Part shown: positions 17,501 through 24,441 of the stretch, one piece after another
Position numbering within the stretch: the stretch's first letter is position 1
Layout: every line of letters begins with the position of its first letter
NCBI GenBank assembly: GCA_025355325.1
Contig: JANXZX010000016.1
Span: 1 to 37,849, forward strand
Reading direction: 5' to 3'
From: Geobacteraceae bacterium
Lineage (GTDB): Bacteria; Desulfobacterota; Desulfuromonadia; Geobacterales; Pseudopelobacteraceae
Length of the DNA stretch: 37,849 bases
The notes under the pieces: model-generated
Told to the model about the DNA's origin: nothing
Database searches by the model: none
Seen by the model: only the letters and a program-made list of their open reading frames with translations
Translations under genes and position numbers: made by a program

Positions 17501-17797
17501 GACCTTGATATGCCCTTCCCCACGTTCCCGCAGTAGGTCGATGATATATTTGAAAAACTCCACATGGCCGCCTTGATAACAGCTAACCGCGATGCCCTGG
17601 GCATCTTCCTGGATGGCAGCAGAGACAATTTCATCAACCGAGCGATTATGGCCGAGATGAATTACTTCAGCACCGGATGACTGCAATATGCGGCGGATGA
17701 CGTTAATGGCAGCATCATGACCGTCAAACAGGCTGGTGGCGGTAACGATCCTGACTTTATGGACTGTTTTGCATGGTTCTGCTGCTGTCGAATTCAT
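14549..17797 (-). CDS. icmF: Fused isobutyryl-CoA mutase (IcmF) with built-in G-protein chaperone
   Basis: Adenosylcobalamin enzyme that interconverts isobutyryl-CoA and n-butyryl-CoA; some members also act on pivalyl-CoA/isovaleryl-CoA. The 1082 residues show the fused order. The B12-binding domain is at about 14-145 (FDGHDAAIN with cobalt-ligand His27, and GGGGG at 101-105). The MeaB-like GTPase is at about 200-400, with Walker A GTGGAGKS at 207-214, DPSR near 239-242 and NKFE at 347-350. A substrate-binding mutase barrel runs from about 540 to the end ([20 protein letters not shown]). The length matches characterised IcmF proteins and no frame disruption is seen. GGGGGAG precedes the ATG, 30 bases after the DUF6125 gene. 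Confidence 0.95.
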   Translation of the reverse strand: MNSTAAEPCKTVHKVRIVTATSLFDGHDAAINVIRRILQSSGAEVIHLGHNRSVDEIVSAAIQEDAQGIAVSCYQGGHVEFFKYIIDLLRERGEGHIKVFGGGGGVIVPEEIAEIEKYGVYKIFSPEDGRKLGLQGMINLVLTECDFSLERDIRAETSRLAQQDTRAVNTLISLAEQAVHDHASGYGELRGTIREMARDVPVVGITGTGGAGKSSITDELVLRFTRDFPDKSVAILAVDPSRQRTGGALLGDRIRMNSINSNRIYMRSLATRDSQTELSAAIQDAIDVVRAAGFDLVFVETSGIGQGNAGVVGICDVSLYVMTCEFGAPTQLEKIDMLDFADIVAINKFERKGAEDALRNVRKQYRRNRNLFEVADEALPVFGTIASQFNDPGTNVLYLSLLEVINRKKSSEWHSSLRITEKESLKKYIIPTDRVHYLGEIVQAVRGYRKQVKEQVSVARRLFQLNGALEVLGDSAAKADLDAQITCFEAKLHEEPKKILKEWPELKESYRRDQLVTKTRDKEIRSDLYTTTLSGTRIPKVCLPDFADWGEILRWCMFENAPGFFPFTSGVFPFKRVEEDPKRQFAGEGTPERTNRRFHYLCKDDDAKRLSTAFDSVTLYGEDPDYPPDIYGKVGESGVSICTVNDMQKLFAGFDLCAPNTSVSITINGPAPMMLAFFFNAAIEQQVDRFREKNNREPSGDEYNEICSCTLQTVRGTVQADILKEDQGQNTCIFSTEFALKMMGDMQQYFIEQKVRNYYSVSISGYHIAEAGANPISQLAFTLSNGFTFVEYYLSRGMHIDEFAANLSYFFSNGLDPEYTVIGRVARRIWAVAMREKYGANDRSQKLKYHIQTSGRSLHAQEMDFNDIRTTLQALMAIYDNCNSLHTNAYDEAVTTPTEESVRRAMAIQMIITKEFGLAKNENSLQGSFIIEELTDLVEEAVMAEFERIDQRGGVLGAMETQYQRSRIQDESMLYEHKKHNGELPIVGVNTFLNPRADEEGFNAPGELARATKEEKEQQILNLRAFQTLNKGKAPEALKKLQETAISGGNIFAELMETVKVASLGQISHALYEVGGKYRRNM

Positions 17798-17827
17798 ATG
17801 TGCTCCCCCGCAATAAATATGATCATT

Positions 17828-18373
17828 TCAGGTTTCCAGCGTAAATTCCCACGCACACCAGAATGTCTCCGGGTGCTCATCAGGCGGACAGGCGATGCAA
17901 TTAGTTTTGATACGGGAATCAATGGCCCTGGCGAATTCACTGTATTCAACAATGCCAACAGATTTACAGGGATGATCGGCCAATCCTTTTCGTTTGCGGG
18001 CCGACTGTACCCTACAGTCAAGCATCCGGAAGACCACCCGCGTATCACTCTGTTCAATGACGTCCTGCAGATTGAGTCTGGCGTAGAAGCGATGCTTCAG
18101 GCATTCCACTAATGCGGGAATACCGCCACCCGGCTTCATGCCAAGACGATCCATAATTCTTCGGGCCTCAATGACCGTAAAATAACGCCAGGCTTCAGTA
18201 TCAATGTCAACGGCCACTTCCATGCCGTAGCGTTTTTCTATCGCCTGGAACCAGACGCCATCATGGGCCAGCCAGTTTTTGGCATCATCGATGATTATTT
18301 TTACCAGCTCTTCCTTACTCAAATCATAAAGGAGACTCACTCCTTCATCACCTGCACGTTCAGCGTTTGACAT
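17828..18373 (-). CDS. DUF6125 family protein
   Basis: A 181-residue soluble protein of unknown function. Its sequence (LSKEELVKIIIDDAKNWLAH, DCRVQSARKRKGL, CKSVGIVEYSEFARAID, and the tail TNCIACPPDEHPETFWCAWEF) fits what I recall as DUF6125. Several cysteines are well placed to bind metal: the C-R pair of DCR, PCKS, and C-x2-C plus a later Cys in the tail. The ATG at 18373 has GGAGG about 7 bases upstream; the frame is open to a TTG at 18388 that lies on the other side of the Shine-Dalgarno and was rejected. It sits between actP and icmF, which hints at a role in short-chain acyl metabolism, but none is proven. Confidence 0.75.
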   Translation of the reverse strand: MSNAERAGDEGVSLLYDLSKEELVKIIIDDAKNWLAHDGVWFQAIEKRYGMEVAVDIDTEAWRYFTVIEARRIMDRLGMKPGGGIPALVECLKHRFYARLNLQDVIEQSDTRVVFRMLDCRVQSARKRKGLADHPCKSVGIVEYSEFARAIDSRIKTNCIACPPDEHPETFWCAWEFTLET

Positions 18374-18428
18374 GGAGACCCTCCTCAAAAAACTTCAGTA
18401 GAGAACAGTGACCCAACAAGGGCACAAC

Positions 18429-18457
18429 AGCCCTGTGAGGTATTCCCGCACAGGGCT
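18429..18457. terminator. Hairpin between actP and the DUF6125 gene
   Basis: AGCCCTGTG (18429-18437) pairs perfectly with CACAGGGCT (18449-18457) across an 11-base loop. It begins 10 bases after the actP stop codon. No uridine run follows on the minus strand, so it may act as a partial terminator or a 3'-end stabiliser that sets actP expression apart from the genes downstream. Confidence 0.5.
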
Positions 18458-18466
18458 CACCATCAA

Positions 18467-20458
18467 TCAATGATCACTTGCTTTCGAAATACCCAGACCG
18501 GTGATCTGGCGCACCTCAATCTCGTCAAACATATCTTCGGCCCGCTTATCGCGGAACAGCAGCGTACCCACAATTGCCGCAATCAGCCCCATCGGCACGG
18601 AGACAATACCGGGGTTTTTGAGCGGGAATATCGGGGCTTTCAAGCCGACCATGGAGGTGCCGCCATCGTTCTTTTCAAAATCCGTGCGAGACTTGGCAAG
18701 CAGCTTGACATCCTTTTCTGCCAGCATGACACCTTCTGACTGTTTCTTTTCCAGAGTTACGATCATTTTTTTGGCATCATCGGCTATTTTCTGCGGATAG
18801 GTCATTACCGGAGAGATAACTACAAGGGCCAGAGCAGAGATAGTACCAACCAGAAGGGCTGAAATAACACCGGCAGTGTTGAAGCGATTCCAGAAAAGCG
18901 ACAGCATTACCGCCGGGAAGTTGCCTGATGCTGCCACGGCAAAGGCCAACGCCACCAGGGCGACAACATTTTCTTTTTCGGCAGCCAACCCCATAACAAT
19001 AGCGGCGATACCAACAAACAGTGAAGTTATACGAGCCACCTTGACCTGTGTCTGTTGGTCGGCCTTGCCGTCCATGACGATATTTACGTACACATCATGA
19101 GCGATTGCTGCCGATGCAGCCAGGACGAGACCGGAAACGACCGCGAGAATAGTTGCGAACGCCACGGCGCAGATAAAGGCAAGAAACATATCTCCACCAA
19201 GAGAACCGGCTCCGCCGCCCAGCAGCTGGGCCAGCAGAAGTGTTGCCATGTTGCCCCCTTTGTCAACCGAACTGATAAGTTGTGGCGACAGGTAGAGAGC
19301 AGCACCAAAACCGATGATGTTGATCAGGAAGAAAAAACTGCTGTTGATGAACAGCGCAATTACAATTGACTTGCGAGCTTCTTTTGCACTTGGGACGGTG
19401 AAGAAGCGCATCAGAATGTGCGGAAGACCAGCGGCACCAAGCGCCCAGGCAATACCGAGTGAAATCTGATCGAGTGGATTCTTAAGAAACAGGCCCGGCT
19501 CCATGAAGCGCTGGCCATAGTCGAAGCCCTGCTTGGGCAGCGCATCCTTGAGTACATTTATCCGAACATGATCCTGAACAAGCTGGTTGCCTACAATGTC
19601 GGTAAAAAAGCCAACCGGGTTGAAACCGGCCTTTGCAAAAACCAGGAATGCCAGCAGAACAGTCCCGCTCATCAGCAGTCCAGCCTTAATGATCTGTACC
19701 CACGTTGTTGCTTTCATACCACCGAAAACGACGTAGCCAACCATCAGAACACCGACGCCGACAACAGAAACACGGTAAGGAATGTCAAGCAGAACCTGCA
19801 TCAACTTACCAGCGCCAACCATTTGCGCAATAAGATAGAAGAGCGAAACAGTCACCGTGGAAAGGGCAGCCACAGCGCGAACAGGCTTGGGTGACGTTCT
19901 GAAGGAAAGAATATCGCCCAGCGTATATTTTCCGGCATTGCGGCACGGCTCGGCAATTACCAGCAGGATAGCGATAAATGAAAACATTGGGCCGACCGCA
20001 TACATGAATCCGTCGATACCGTACAGCGAAATCAGTCCGGACATTCCAAGGAAAGAGGCCGCCGACATGTAGTCACCCGCAATAGCCCATCCGTTCTGTA
20101 AACCGGTGATACCGCCTCCCGCAGTATAGAAATCAGCGGCAGATTTCGTCTGCTTGGCCGCCCAGATAACCACACAAAGGGTAATTCCGATTATCACCAA
20201 AAACATACTGATCGTAATGGCACGGTTGGGCTTTACCTTGGTAGGTACACCGGAGACAGGAGTCGGAACGGGTGTAGCCGGTGCGGAAGCAACCGCTGCT
20301 GCGACCGGATTTTGAACTGTAGTTGACGCTTGAACAGCGGGTGCGGATGACGGCACCGTCACGCCGACCTGCGAGGCGGATTTAGACGGTTCTGCGGAAA
20401 ACCCGACCGTTGTCAGGAGAATTGATAGTAAAACTGCCGATATAATCTTAGTAAACAT
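18467..20458 (-). CDS. actP: ActP-like sodium/solute symporter for acetate or other short-chain acids
   Basis: Inner-membrane sodium:solute symporter (SSS family) that takes up acetate and related monocarboxylates. The core from about residue 80 holds the family blocks AADFYTAGGGITGLQNGWAIAG, split here as AADFYTAGGG then NGWAIAGDYMSAASFLGMSG, and later GAAGLPHILMRFFTVPSAKEARKS. At 663 residues it is longer than E. coli ActP (about 550). A signal-like segment (1-22) is followed by an Ala/Pro/Thr/Val-rich stretch (24-79). A charged insert at about 554-598 precedes the last membrane segment. DUF485 lies 14 bases upstream, as in the yjcH-actP pair. Solute identity is inferred. Confidence 0.9.
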   Translation of the reverse strand: MFTKIISAVLLSILLTTVGFSAEPSKSASQVGVTVPSSAPAVQASTTVQNPVAAAVASAPATPVPTPVSGVPTKVKPNRAITISMFLVIIGITLCVVIWAAKQTKSAADFYTAGGGITGLQNGWAIAGDYMSAASFLGMSGLISLYGIDGFMYAVGPMFSFIAILLVIAEPCRNAGKYTLGDILSFRTSPKPVRAVAALSTVTVSLFYLIAQMVGAGKLMQVLLDIPYRVSVVGVGVLMVGYVVFGGMKATTWVQIIKAGLLMSGTVLLAFLVFAKAGFNPVGFFTDIVGNQLVQDHVRINVLKDALPKQGFDYGQRFMEPGLFLKNPLDQISLGIAWALGAAGLPHILMRFFTVPSAKEARKSIVIALFINSSFFFLINIIGFGAALYLSPQLISSVDKGGNMATLLLAQLLGGGAGSLGGDMFLAFICAVAFATILAVVSGLVLAASAAIAHDVYVNIVMDGKADQQTQVKVARITSLFVGIAAIVMGLAAEKENVVALVALAFAVAASGNFPAVMLSLFWNRFNTAGVISALLVGTISALALVVISPVMTYPQKIADDAKKMIVTLEKKQSEGVMLAEKDVKLLAKSRTDFEKNDGGTSMVGLKAPIFPLKNPGIVSVPMGLIAAIVGTLLFRDKRAEDMFDEIEVRQITGLGISKASDH

Positions 20459-20472
20459 GTGTCTGCTCCTCC

Positions 20473-20781
20473 CTATTGAATTTCTCTGACGAGTTCGTCA
20501 GTCAATCGATCAAAATCTCTGTTGGCAACTTTCGTGTAGTACATGGCAACAAATATTGCCACAACGAATTGAGACAAGATAAACAGATAACCGAAGTTGA
20601 TGACCCCGATTAGTTTGATTTTGAACAGCGCCGGGAAATAACCGGAAAGAAGCGGCAAGGAGAAATAATATACCGATGACGCAATCCACCATCCGAACAG
20701 AAACACTCTTTTCTTTCGCTTCAGCTCCAGATACTTCGGGTTTCGTGCAATTTCGCTCCAATTGTAACTTTCTTTTGCCAT
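20473..20781 (-). CDS. DUF485 membrane protein, ActP partner
   Basis: A 102-residue inner-membrane protein with two hydrophobic segments (about 28-52 and 60-82) joined by a short loop, the usual DUF485 form. The N-terminus NPKYLELKRKKRVFLFGWW is the conserved cytoplasmic part. E. coli YjcH is encoded in the same place beside actP. GAGGAGG lies 7 bases before the ATG. It is the first gene after the operator-bearing promoter at 20924-20896, with a leader of about 108 bases. Confidence 0.9.
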   Translation of the reverse strand: MAKESYNWSEIARNPKYLELKRKKRVFLFGWWIASSVYYFSLPLLSGYFPALFKIKLIGVINFGYLFILSQFVVAIFVAMYYTKVANRDFDRLTDELVREIQ

Positions 20782-20895
20782 GACACATCCTCCTCTTTCA
20801 TAAAGTTTTTCTTTCCCTGGCTACAGACACCCATGTGATTCATTTATTTGTTGCTGGTTCAATTTCATCTGATCAAATATCTTTTCACTATACCC

Positions 20896-20924
20896 TATAT
20901 ATATTTCGCTTACGTGCATGTCAA
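20896..20924 (-). promoter_or_regulatory. Sigma70-type promoter of DUF485-actP
   Basis: Minus strand: TTGACA (20924-20919), 17-base spacer, TATATA (20901-20896). The arrangement is the same as at the thiolase promoter, including identical spacing and the shared operator sequence, which makes both predictions stronger. Confidence 0.68.
20907..20924 (-). promoter_or_regulatory. Putative LiuR/MerR-type operator, copy 2
   Basis: TTGACATGCACGTAAGCG, differing from copy 1 only at positions 9 and 16. It overlaps the -35 box, so a bound protein would be expected to repress. The MerR-family gene starts about 210 bases away on the opposite strand. Confidence 0.55.
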
Positions 20925-21066
20925 TCAAAAATAAAATAGTTTTTTATACACATCAAACACAACAGCGACTATAGTGTGTTTATGCGCAACTAACAGGCTT
21001 CTGCCTACAGTTACACTGTTCTGTAAACTCGATTTACCTTTTCCGGATGCGTTTTAGATTGACCGG

Positions 21067-21096
21067 TTGACAAAACCGTTATCCAGACGTGATAAT
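21067..21096 (+). promoter_or_regulatory. Sigma70-type promoter of the merR gene
   Basis: TTGACA (21067-21072), 18-base spacer, GATAAT (21091-21096). A start near 21103 gives a leader of about 30 bases. TTATC (21079-21083) and GATAA (21091-21095) form a small inverted repeat between and over the boxes, a possible autoregulatory site, though it does not match the TTGACATGNACGTAARCG operator. Confidence 0.65.
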
Positions 21097-21132
21097 AGCT
21101 GTTATCGTATATATGAATTTAAAGGTGATTTT

Positions 21133-21534
21133 ATGACTAGCAGTGAAGAAAACAATCAGATAATTCCGATAGGTGATCTGGCAAAGAGCATCGGGTTAAC
21201 AACGAGGACACTGAGATATTGGGAAGAGGTCGGCATTATTGAATCGGAAGAGCGCAACGATGGAGCGAACAGAGGATATTCACCCTACTATGTCAGGCGT
21301 ATCAAGTTCATTATGAAGCTTAAAGACATGGGACTTTCAATCAAGGAAATGCAGGAGTTGTACATTGCTTATGGCGAAGCAAAAGAGACCAATCAGATGA
21401 TTCCGAAGCTCGTTGCCATTTTGGATAAGCACACACAGATGGTGGATGAAAAAATTAAGAAATTACATTCGCTAAGAAAAGATATTGTTGAATACCGCCA
21501 AAGAATGGCTGACAAGCATATCTCCAGCAAATAA
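21133..21534 (+). CDS. MerR-family transcriptional regulator (LiuR-like candidate)
   Basis: A short 133-residue regulator. The winged-helix DNA-binding part is IPIGDLAKSIGLTTRTLRYW then NRGYSPYYVRRIKFIMKLKDMGLSIKEM. A coiled-coil dimerisation helix follows (about 90-128), with no separate effector domain. There is no cysteine at all, which argues against a metal or redox sensor of the MerR/SoxR/CueR type. Acyl-CoA-responsive LiuR-type repressors are a plausible alternative. I chose the ATG at 21133, preceded by AAGGTG. An earlier TTG at 21067 is itself the -35 box of the promoter. It is the only plus-strand gene of the window and diverges from DUF485-actP. Confidence 0.85.
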   Translation: MTSSEENNQIIPIGDLAKSIGLTTRTLRYWEEVGIIESEERNDGANRGYSPYYVRRIKFIMKLKDMGLSIKEMQELYIAYGEAKETNQMIPKLVAILDKHTQMVDEKIKKLHSLRKDIVEYRQRMADKHISSK

Positions 21535-21543
21535 CAGGCAGAC

Positions 21544-21590
21544 AAAAAAAAACGATAGGGCAGCGACTGTGGGGAACAGCATGTTGCTGC
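21544..21590 (-). terminator. Terminator downstream of mnmH
   Basis: On the minus strand, a two-part hairpin (21590-21560; outer GCAGC/GCTGC and inner CTGT/ACAG stems with a bulge) is followed after 7 bases by a run of nine T (complement of 21544-21552). The gap before the T run is longer than ideal. It lies 15 bases beyond the mnmH stop and also faces the end of merR. Confidence 0.5.
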
Positions 21591-21604
21591 TATTTAGCAA
21601 ATAT

Positions 21605-22627
21605 TTATGCCCGTGAACCCCAGAATTTTTCAAGCTCAGACTCGGCCAGGGAGAAATCTTCCATCTCCAGCTCCAGATCAGGAGTCCAGGAACGCTGTTT
21701 ATAGTACATCCGGTCGTAGTAACCTTCGATCAAACCACGACCAATTCCCTCAACATCCCACCCTTCAATGCAATTTTTCAGCTCAGCATAGCGGGTTCCG
21801 CCCAGTTTTTTCTTTATTCGCTCAAGTGCCTCCAGCATCGCATCCCTGTATTCTGGACGGGCATATTCAGCGGAAAGTCTGTCAACACGTGTTTCAATAG
21901 ATGCATGGCACCAGACTTTGCAACTTTCAGCCATCCGTTGATACAAGCTTCCCGGCAAAGAGTATTTTCCAATTCGCGGACTTTCCCCCTCCAGCACAAT
22001 TGGCGTGTCAGCTGGCAAACGCCTGAACGCATCCCACAGCACTGTTTCAAAATATTTCTGGGAAATATTCTGTTCCAATCCGAGTGCACCAAACGCAGAC
22101 CCTCTGTGACAGGCAAGGCCTTCAAGATCTATTGTAGCCCATTTTGAAGGACTGAGACCGTTGATAAACGTTGTTTTCCCGGTGCCTGTCATTCCATGCA
22201 TTACGATGACAGGAGATGGAAAATCACACTTTTCAAAATAATTAATCACATGATTGCGAAATGCTTTATACCCACCAGTAAGTTGCCTGACAGGTGTGCC
22301 GCATGCCTCGACCAGCATAGCAACAGATGCACTCCGTAATCCGCCACGCCAGCAATAGACGATTATTGGCCTTCCAGAAGCCAATGAAATGATTTGACTA
22401 ACCATGCCATAGAAACGTGGACACGTTAACTCCAGCCCTCTCCTGCGAGCCTCAATCGGGCCAATCTGTTTGTAGATTGTGCCTATCTCCACACGCTCTT
22501 CATTAGTCAAGAGCGGAACGTTATGCGCTCCGGGAATGTGATCTTCTTCAAACTCAAGAGGCGTTCTCACATCAATCACACAGTGGGAATCAATCAGTTC
22601 ACTAGCAAACGCAACTTTTTCAGGCAT
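21605..22627 (-). CDS. mnmH: tRNA 2-selenouridine synthase
   Basis: Replaces sulfur of 2-thiouridine at the tRNA wobble position with selenium, using selenophosphate (also named SelU or YbbB). The N-terminal rhodanese domain (about 10-130) has DVRTPLEFEEDHIPGAHNVP and the active cysteine Cys92 in YCWRGGLRS. The C-terminal P-loop domain has Walker A GMTGTGKT at about 145-152, used for the geranyl-transfer step known for the family. The 340 residues are slightly shorter than the E. coli enzyme. It follows yedF by 8 bases behind GAGGTG. Confidence 0.93.
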   Translation of the reverse strand: MPEKVAFASELIDSHCVIDVRTPLEFEEDHIPGAHNVPLLTNEERVEIGTIYKQIGPIEARRRGLELTCPRFYGMVSQIISLASGRPIIVYCWRGGLRSASVAMLVEACGTPVRQLTGGYKAFRNHVINYFEKCDFPSPVIVMHGMTGTGKTTFINGLSPSKWATIDLEGLACHRGSAFGALGLEQNISQKYFETVLWDAFRRLPADTPIVLEGESPRIGKYSLPGSLYQRMAESCKVWCHASIETRVDRLSAEYARPEYRDAMLEALERIKKKLGGTRYAELKNCIEGWDVEGIGRGLIEGYYDRMYYKQRSWTPDLELEMEDFSLAESELEKFWGSRA

Positions 22628-22635
22628 TATACACC

Positions 22636-23250
22636 TCAGACAGTAACAACACTGTCGGCTTCCTTCATGCTGATGACTATATCGAGCATATTAGTTACTT
22701 CACCAACCTGCATTTTATCAAGAAGATGGAAGAAAGCCAGGCAGGCCCCACACGCCATAATCTGAATACCGGTCTCGGCTAGTTCAAGTAAAACGGGCAC
22801 AGCTTCAGAATCTTCAGCTGTAAAGCTGACCCCACTATTGACAAATATAACACGCCAGAGGTCAGGCCCCAACTCTTTGAGTGTTTTTATAAAATTGAAC
22901 ATCAGCATATCACCTAAGCCATCATCACCATGCCCCATATGAACACTCGTGATCAGAACAACTATTTTCTTCGCTCTGACACCGCGCTCTATTATTGGCA
23001 GCGCAAAAGAAGATTCCTCAGGAATATTTACACCGTCGCCTTTCGTGCCAGTGACCCTGATATCGTCACCAAGCTTGTCAGAGGTAACCTGATATTTCTG
23101 GTACTCAAGAAGACGAATTACATTCTGTCGAGCCGCCTCATTATCAACAAGCACCGTTATGGAAGCAGGTGAAACATCCAAAAGGGTTTTCCTGACATGC
23201 AATACAGGGCCAGGACATTCCATGCCACGACAATCAAGCGTATTTAACAT
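22636..23250 (-). CDS. yedF: Selenium-metabolism protein YedF (TusA-DsrE fusion)
   Basis: The N-terminal TusA/SirA-like domain (about 1-75) has the motif LDCRGMECPGPVL with Cys12 in the CPxP loop. The C-terminal DsrE-like domain (about 85-204) has KKIVVLITSVHMGHGDD and the cysteine pair ACGACLAFF. This two-domain form is associated with selenium-using bacteria and is thought to handle selenium or sulfur as a persulfide or perselenide, but its reaction is not proven. Its place between selD and mnmH supports delivery of selenium within this pathway. Confidence 0.9.
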   Translation of the reverse strand: MLNTLDCRGMECPGPVLHVRKTLLDVSPASITVLVDNEAARQNVIRLLEYQKYQVTSDKLGDDIRVTGTKGDGVNIPEESSFALPIIERGVRAKKIVVLITSVHMGHGDDGLGDMLMFNFIKTLKELGPDLWRVIFVNSGVSFTAEDSEAVPVLLELAETGIQIMACGACLAFFHLLDKMQVGEVTNMLDIVISMKEADSVVTV

Positions 23251-23320
23251 TCGATTTCCCTTCGCACTATTTTAAAAGCTAAAACTCAACCAAAGACGAT
23301 CCATATATTTCTAGATTTTC

Positions 23321-24367
23321 TTACACCACAACGATCCTGCTGACCGGCTCGCGAACAACCTCCCCGACTATGGCAGCACAGTCTATCCCGTTCATTTTAA
23401 GGGCATCGACAAGATTTTCAGCATCTCTAGCCGCAACGGCAATAAGGAGACCACCTGAAGTTTGGGGATCATAGAGCAGATCCTGTACGTTTTGATTAAC
23501 GTCAGTACTGAAATCAACAAAAGAGCCTCGAAAGCTTTTATTATTATAAGCGCCGGCGGGAATCAATCCCATGGCAGCCCACTCCAGCGCTTCGGAATAT
23601 ATCGGCACATTCGATGCATTTATTCTCACACCATATTCTGAATCAACGACCATTTCAGCCAGATGGCCTAAAAAGCCAAAGCCGGTAATATCAGTGCAAG
23701 CGTGGACCTGGAAACTATCCATTGTCAGAGCAGCAACTCGGTTTAATGTAGTCATGGCCATAGTTACCATATCAATCACGGCCTGATCTGCAAGTCCGGC
23801 TTTTATGGCAGTAGTAATAATTCCTGTTCCGAGAGGTTTAGTGAGAATCAAGCAATCACCAACTTGGAGATTTTTTTTGGTCATGATCCGATCCGGACTA
23901 ATGTATCCGGTAACGGAAAGACCGTATTTAAGCTCAGAATCCTCAATCGTATGGCCGCCAACTAGAACGACGCCTGCTTCGCGCATTTTATCAAGGCCGC
24001 CCTCAATGATGGCGCGCAGTATTGAAATATCCAATGTTTTAGATGGGAAAGCTACGATATTCATCGCTGTTTTAGGGACACCTCCCATCGCATAGATATC
24101 ACTTAATGCATTGGCGGCAGCGATTTGACCAAAGCTAAAAGGGTCATCAACCATAGGGGGAAAGAAATCAACAGTTTGAACTAAAGCAAGGTCAGCTGAA
24201 ACCCGGTAAACACCAGCATCATCTGCCCGTTCAAGGCCAACAAGAACATTCGGGTCAACCGGCAGATCAAGACCACACAATGCTTTATCCAAAACGCCCG
24301 GCGCCAGCTTTGCGGCGCACCCTGCTCCCTTTACAGTCGTAGTTAGACGTACAGGTTCATCCGTCAT
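23321..24367 (-). CDS. selD: Selenophosphate synthase (selenide, water dikinase)
   Basis: Makes selenophosphate from selenide and ATP for selenocysteine and 2-selenouridine. Starting at 24367 it has 348 residues with Cys17 and Lys20 in KGAGCAAKLAP, exactly the numbering of E. coli SelD, which supports this start over an ATG at 24385. GGGAG lies 8 bases upstream and would be inside the longer frame. Further blocks are VDFFPPMVDDPFSFGQIAA, LSDIYAMGGVPKTAMNI, VLVGGHTIEDSE and DPQTSGGLLIA. It is a cysteine, not selenocysteine, version. The second cysteine of the E. coli GCGCK motif is Ala here. First gene of the selD-yedF-mnmH cluster. Confidence 0.95.
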   Translation of the reverse strand: MTDEPVRLTTTVKGAGCAAKLAPGVLDKALCGLDLPVDPNVLVGLERADDAGVYRVSADLALVQTVDFFPPMVDDPFSFGQIAAANALSDIYAMGGVPKTAMNIVAFPSKTLDISILRAIIEGGLDKMREAGVVLVGGHTIEDSELKYGLSVTGYISPDRIMTKKNLQVGDCLILTKPLGTGIITTAIKAGLADQAVIDMVTMAMTTLNRVAALTMDSFQVHACTDITGFGFLGHLAEMVVDSEYGVRINASNVPIYSEALEWAAMGLIPAGAYNNKSFRGSFVDFSTDVNQNVQDLLYDPQTSGGLLIAVAARDAENLVDALKMNGIDCAAIVGEVVREPVSRIVVV

Positions 24368-24403
24368 TATAAGCGCTCCCAACATAACGTTTCATATTTA
24401 TAG

Positions 24404-24429
24404 TACGATATTATGAAAAATATATCGTA
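24404..24429. promoter_or_regulatory. Inverted repeat upstream of selD
   Basis: TACGATAT (24404-24411) and ATATCGTA (24422-24429) are perfect reverse complements around a 10-base AT-rich spacer, centred about 50 bases before the selD ATG. The half-site spacing suits a dimeric helix-turn-helix regulator. Weak -10-like sequences lie nearby (complement of 24398-24404). No regulator is identified. Confidence 0.4.
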
Positions 24430-24441
24430 ATTGTAACGTAC

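Larger units (their letters stand above)
20782..21132. other. Divergent regulatory region between DUF485-actP and merR
   Basis: About 350 AT-rich bases without a gene. They contain the actP promoter and operator (20896-20924) and the merR promoter (21067-21096). Additional inverted repeats are AAACACA (20955-20961) with TGTGTTT (20975-20981), and ACAGT (21007-21011) with ACTGT (21015-21019). No small coding sequence with a credible ribosome-binding site was found. Confidence 0.7.

Noticed and set aside
21067-21132. Start of merR at the TTG at 21067
   Set aside because: That TTG is the -35 box of a TTGACA-18-GATAAT promoter; the ATG at 21133 has a Shine-Dalgarno and begins just before the DNA-binding domain.
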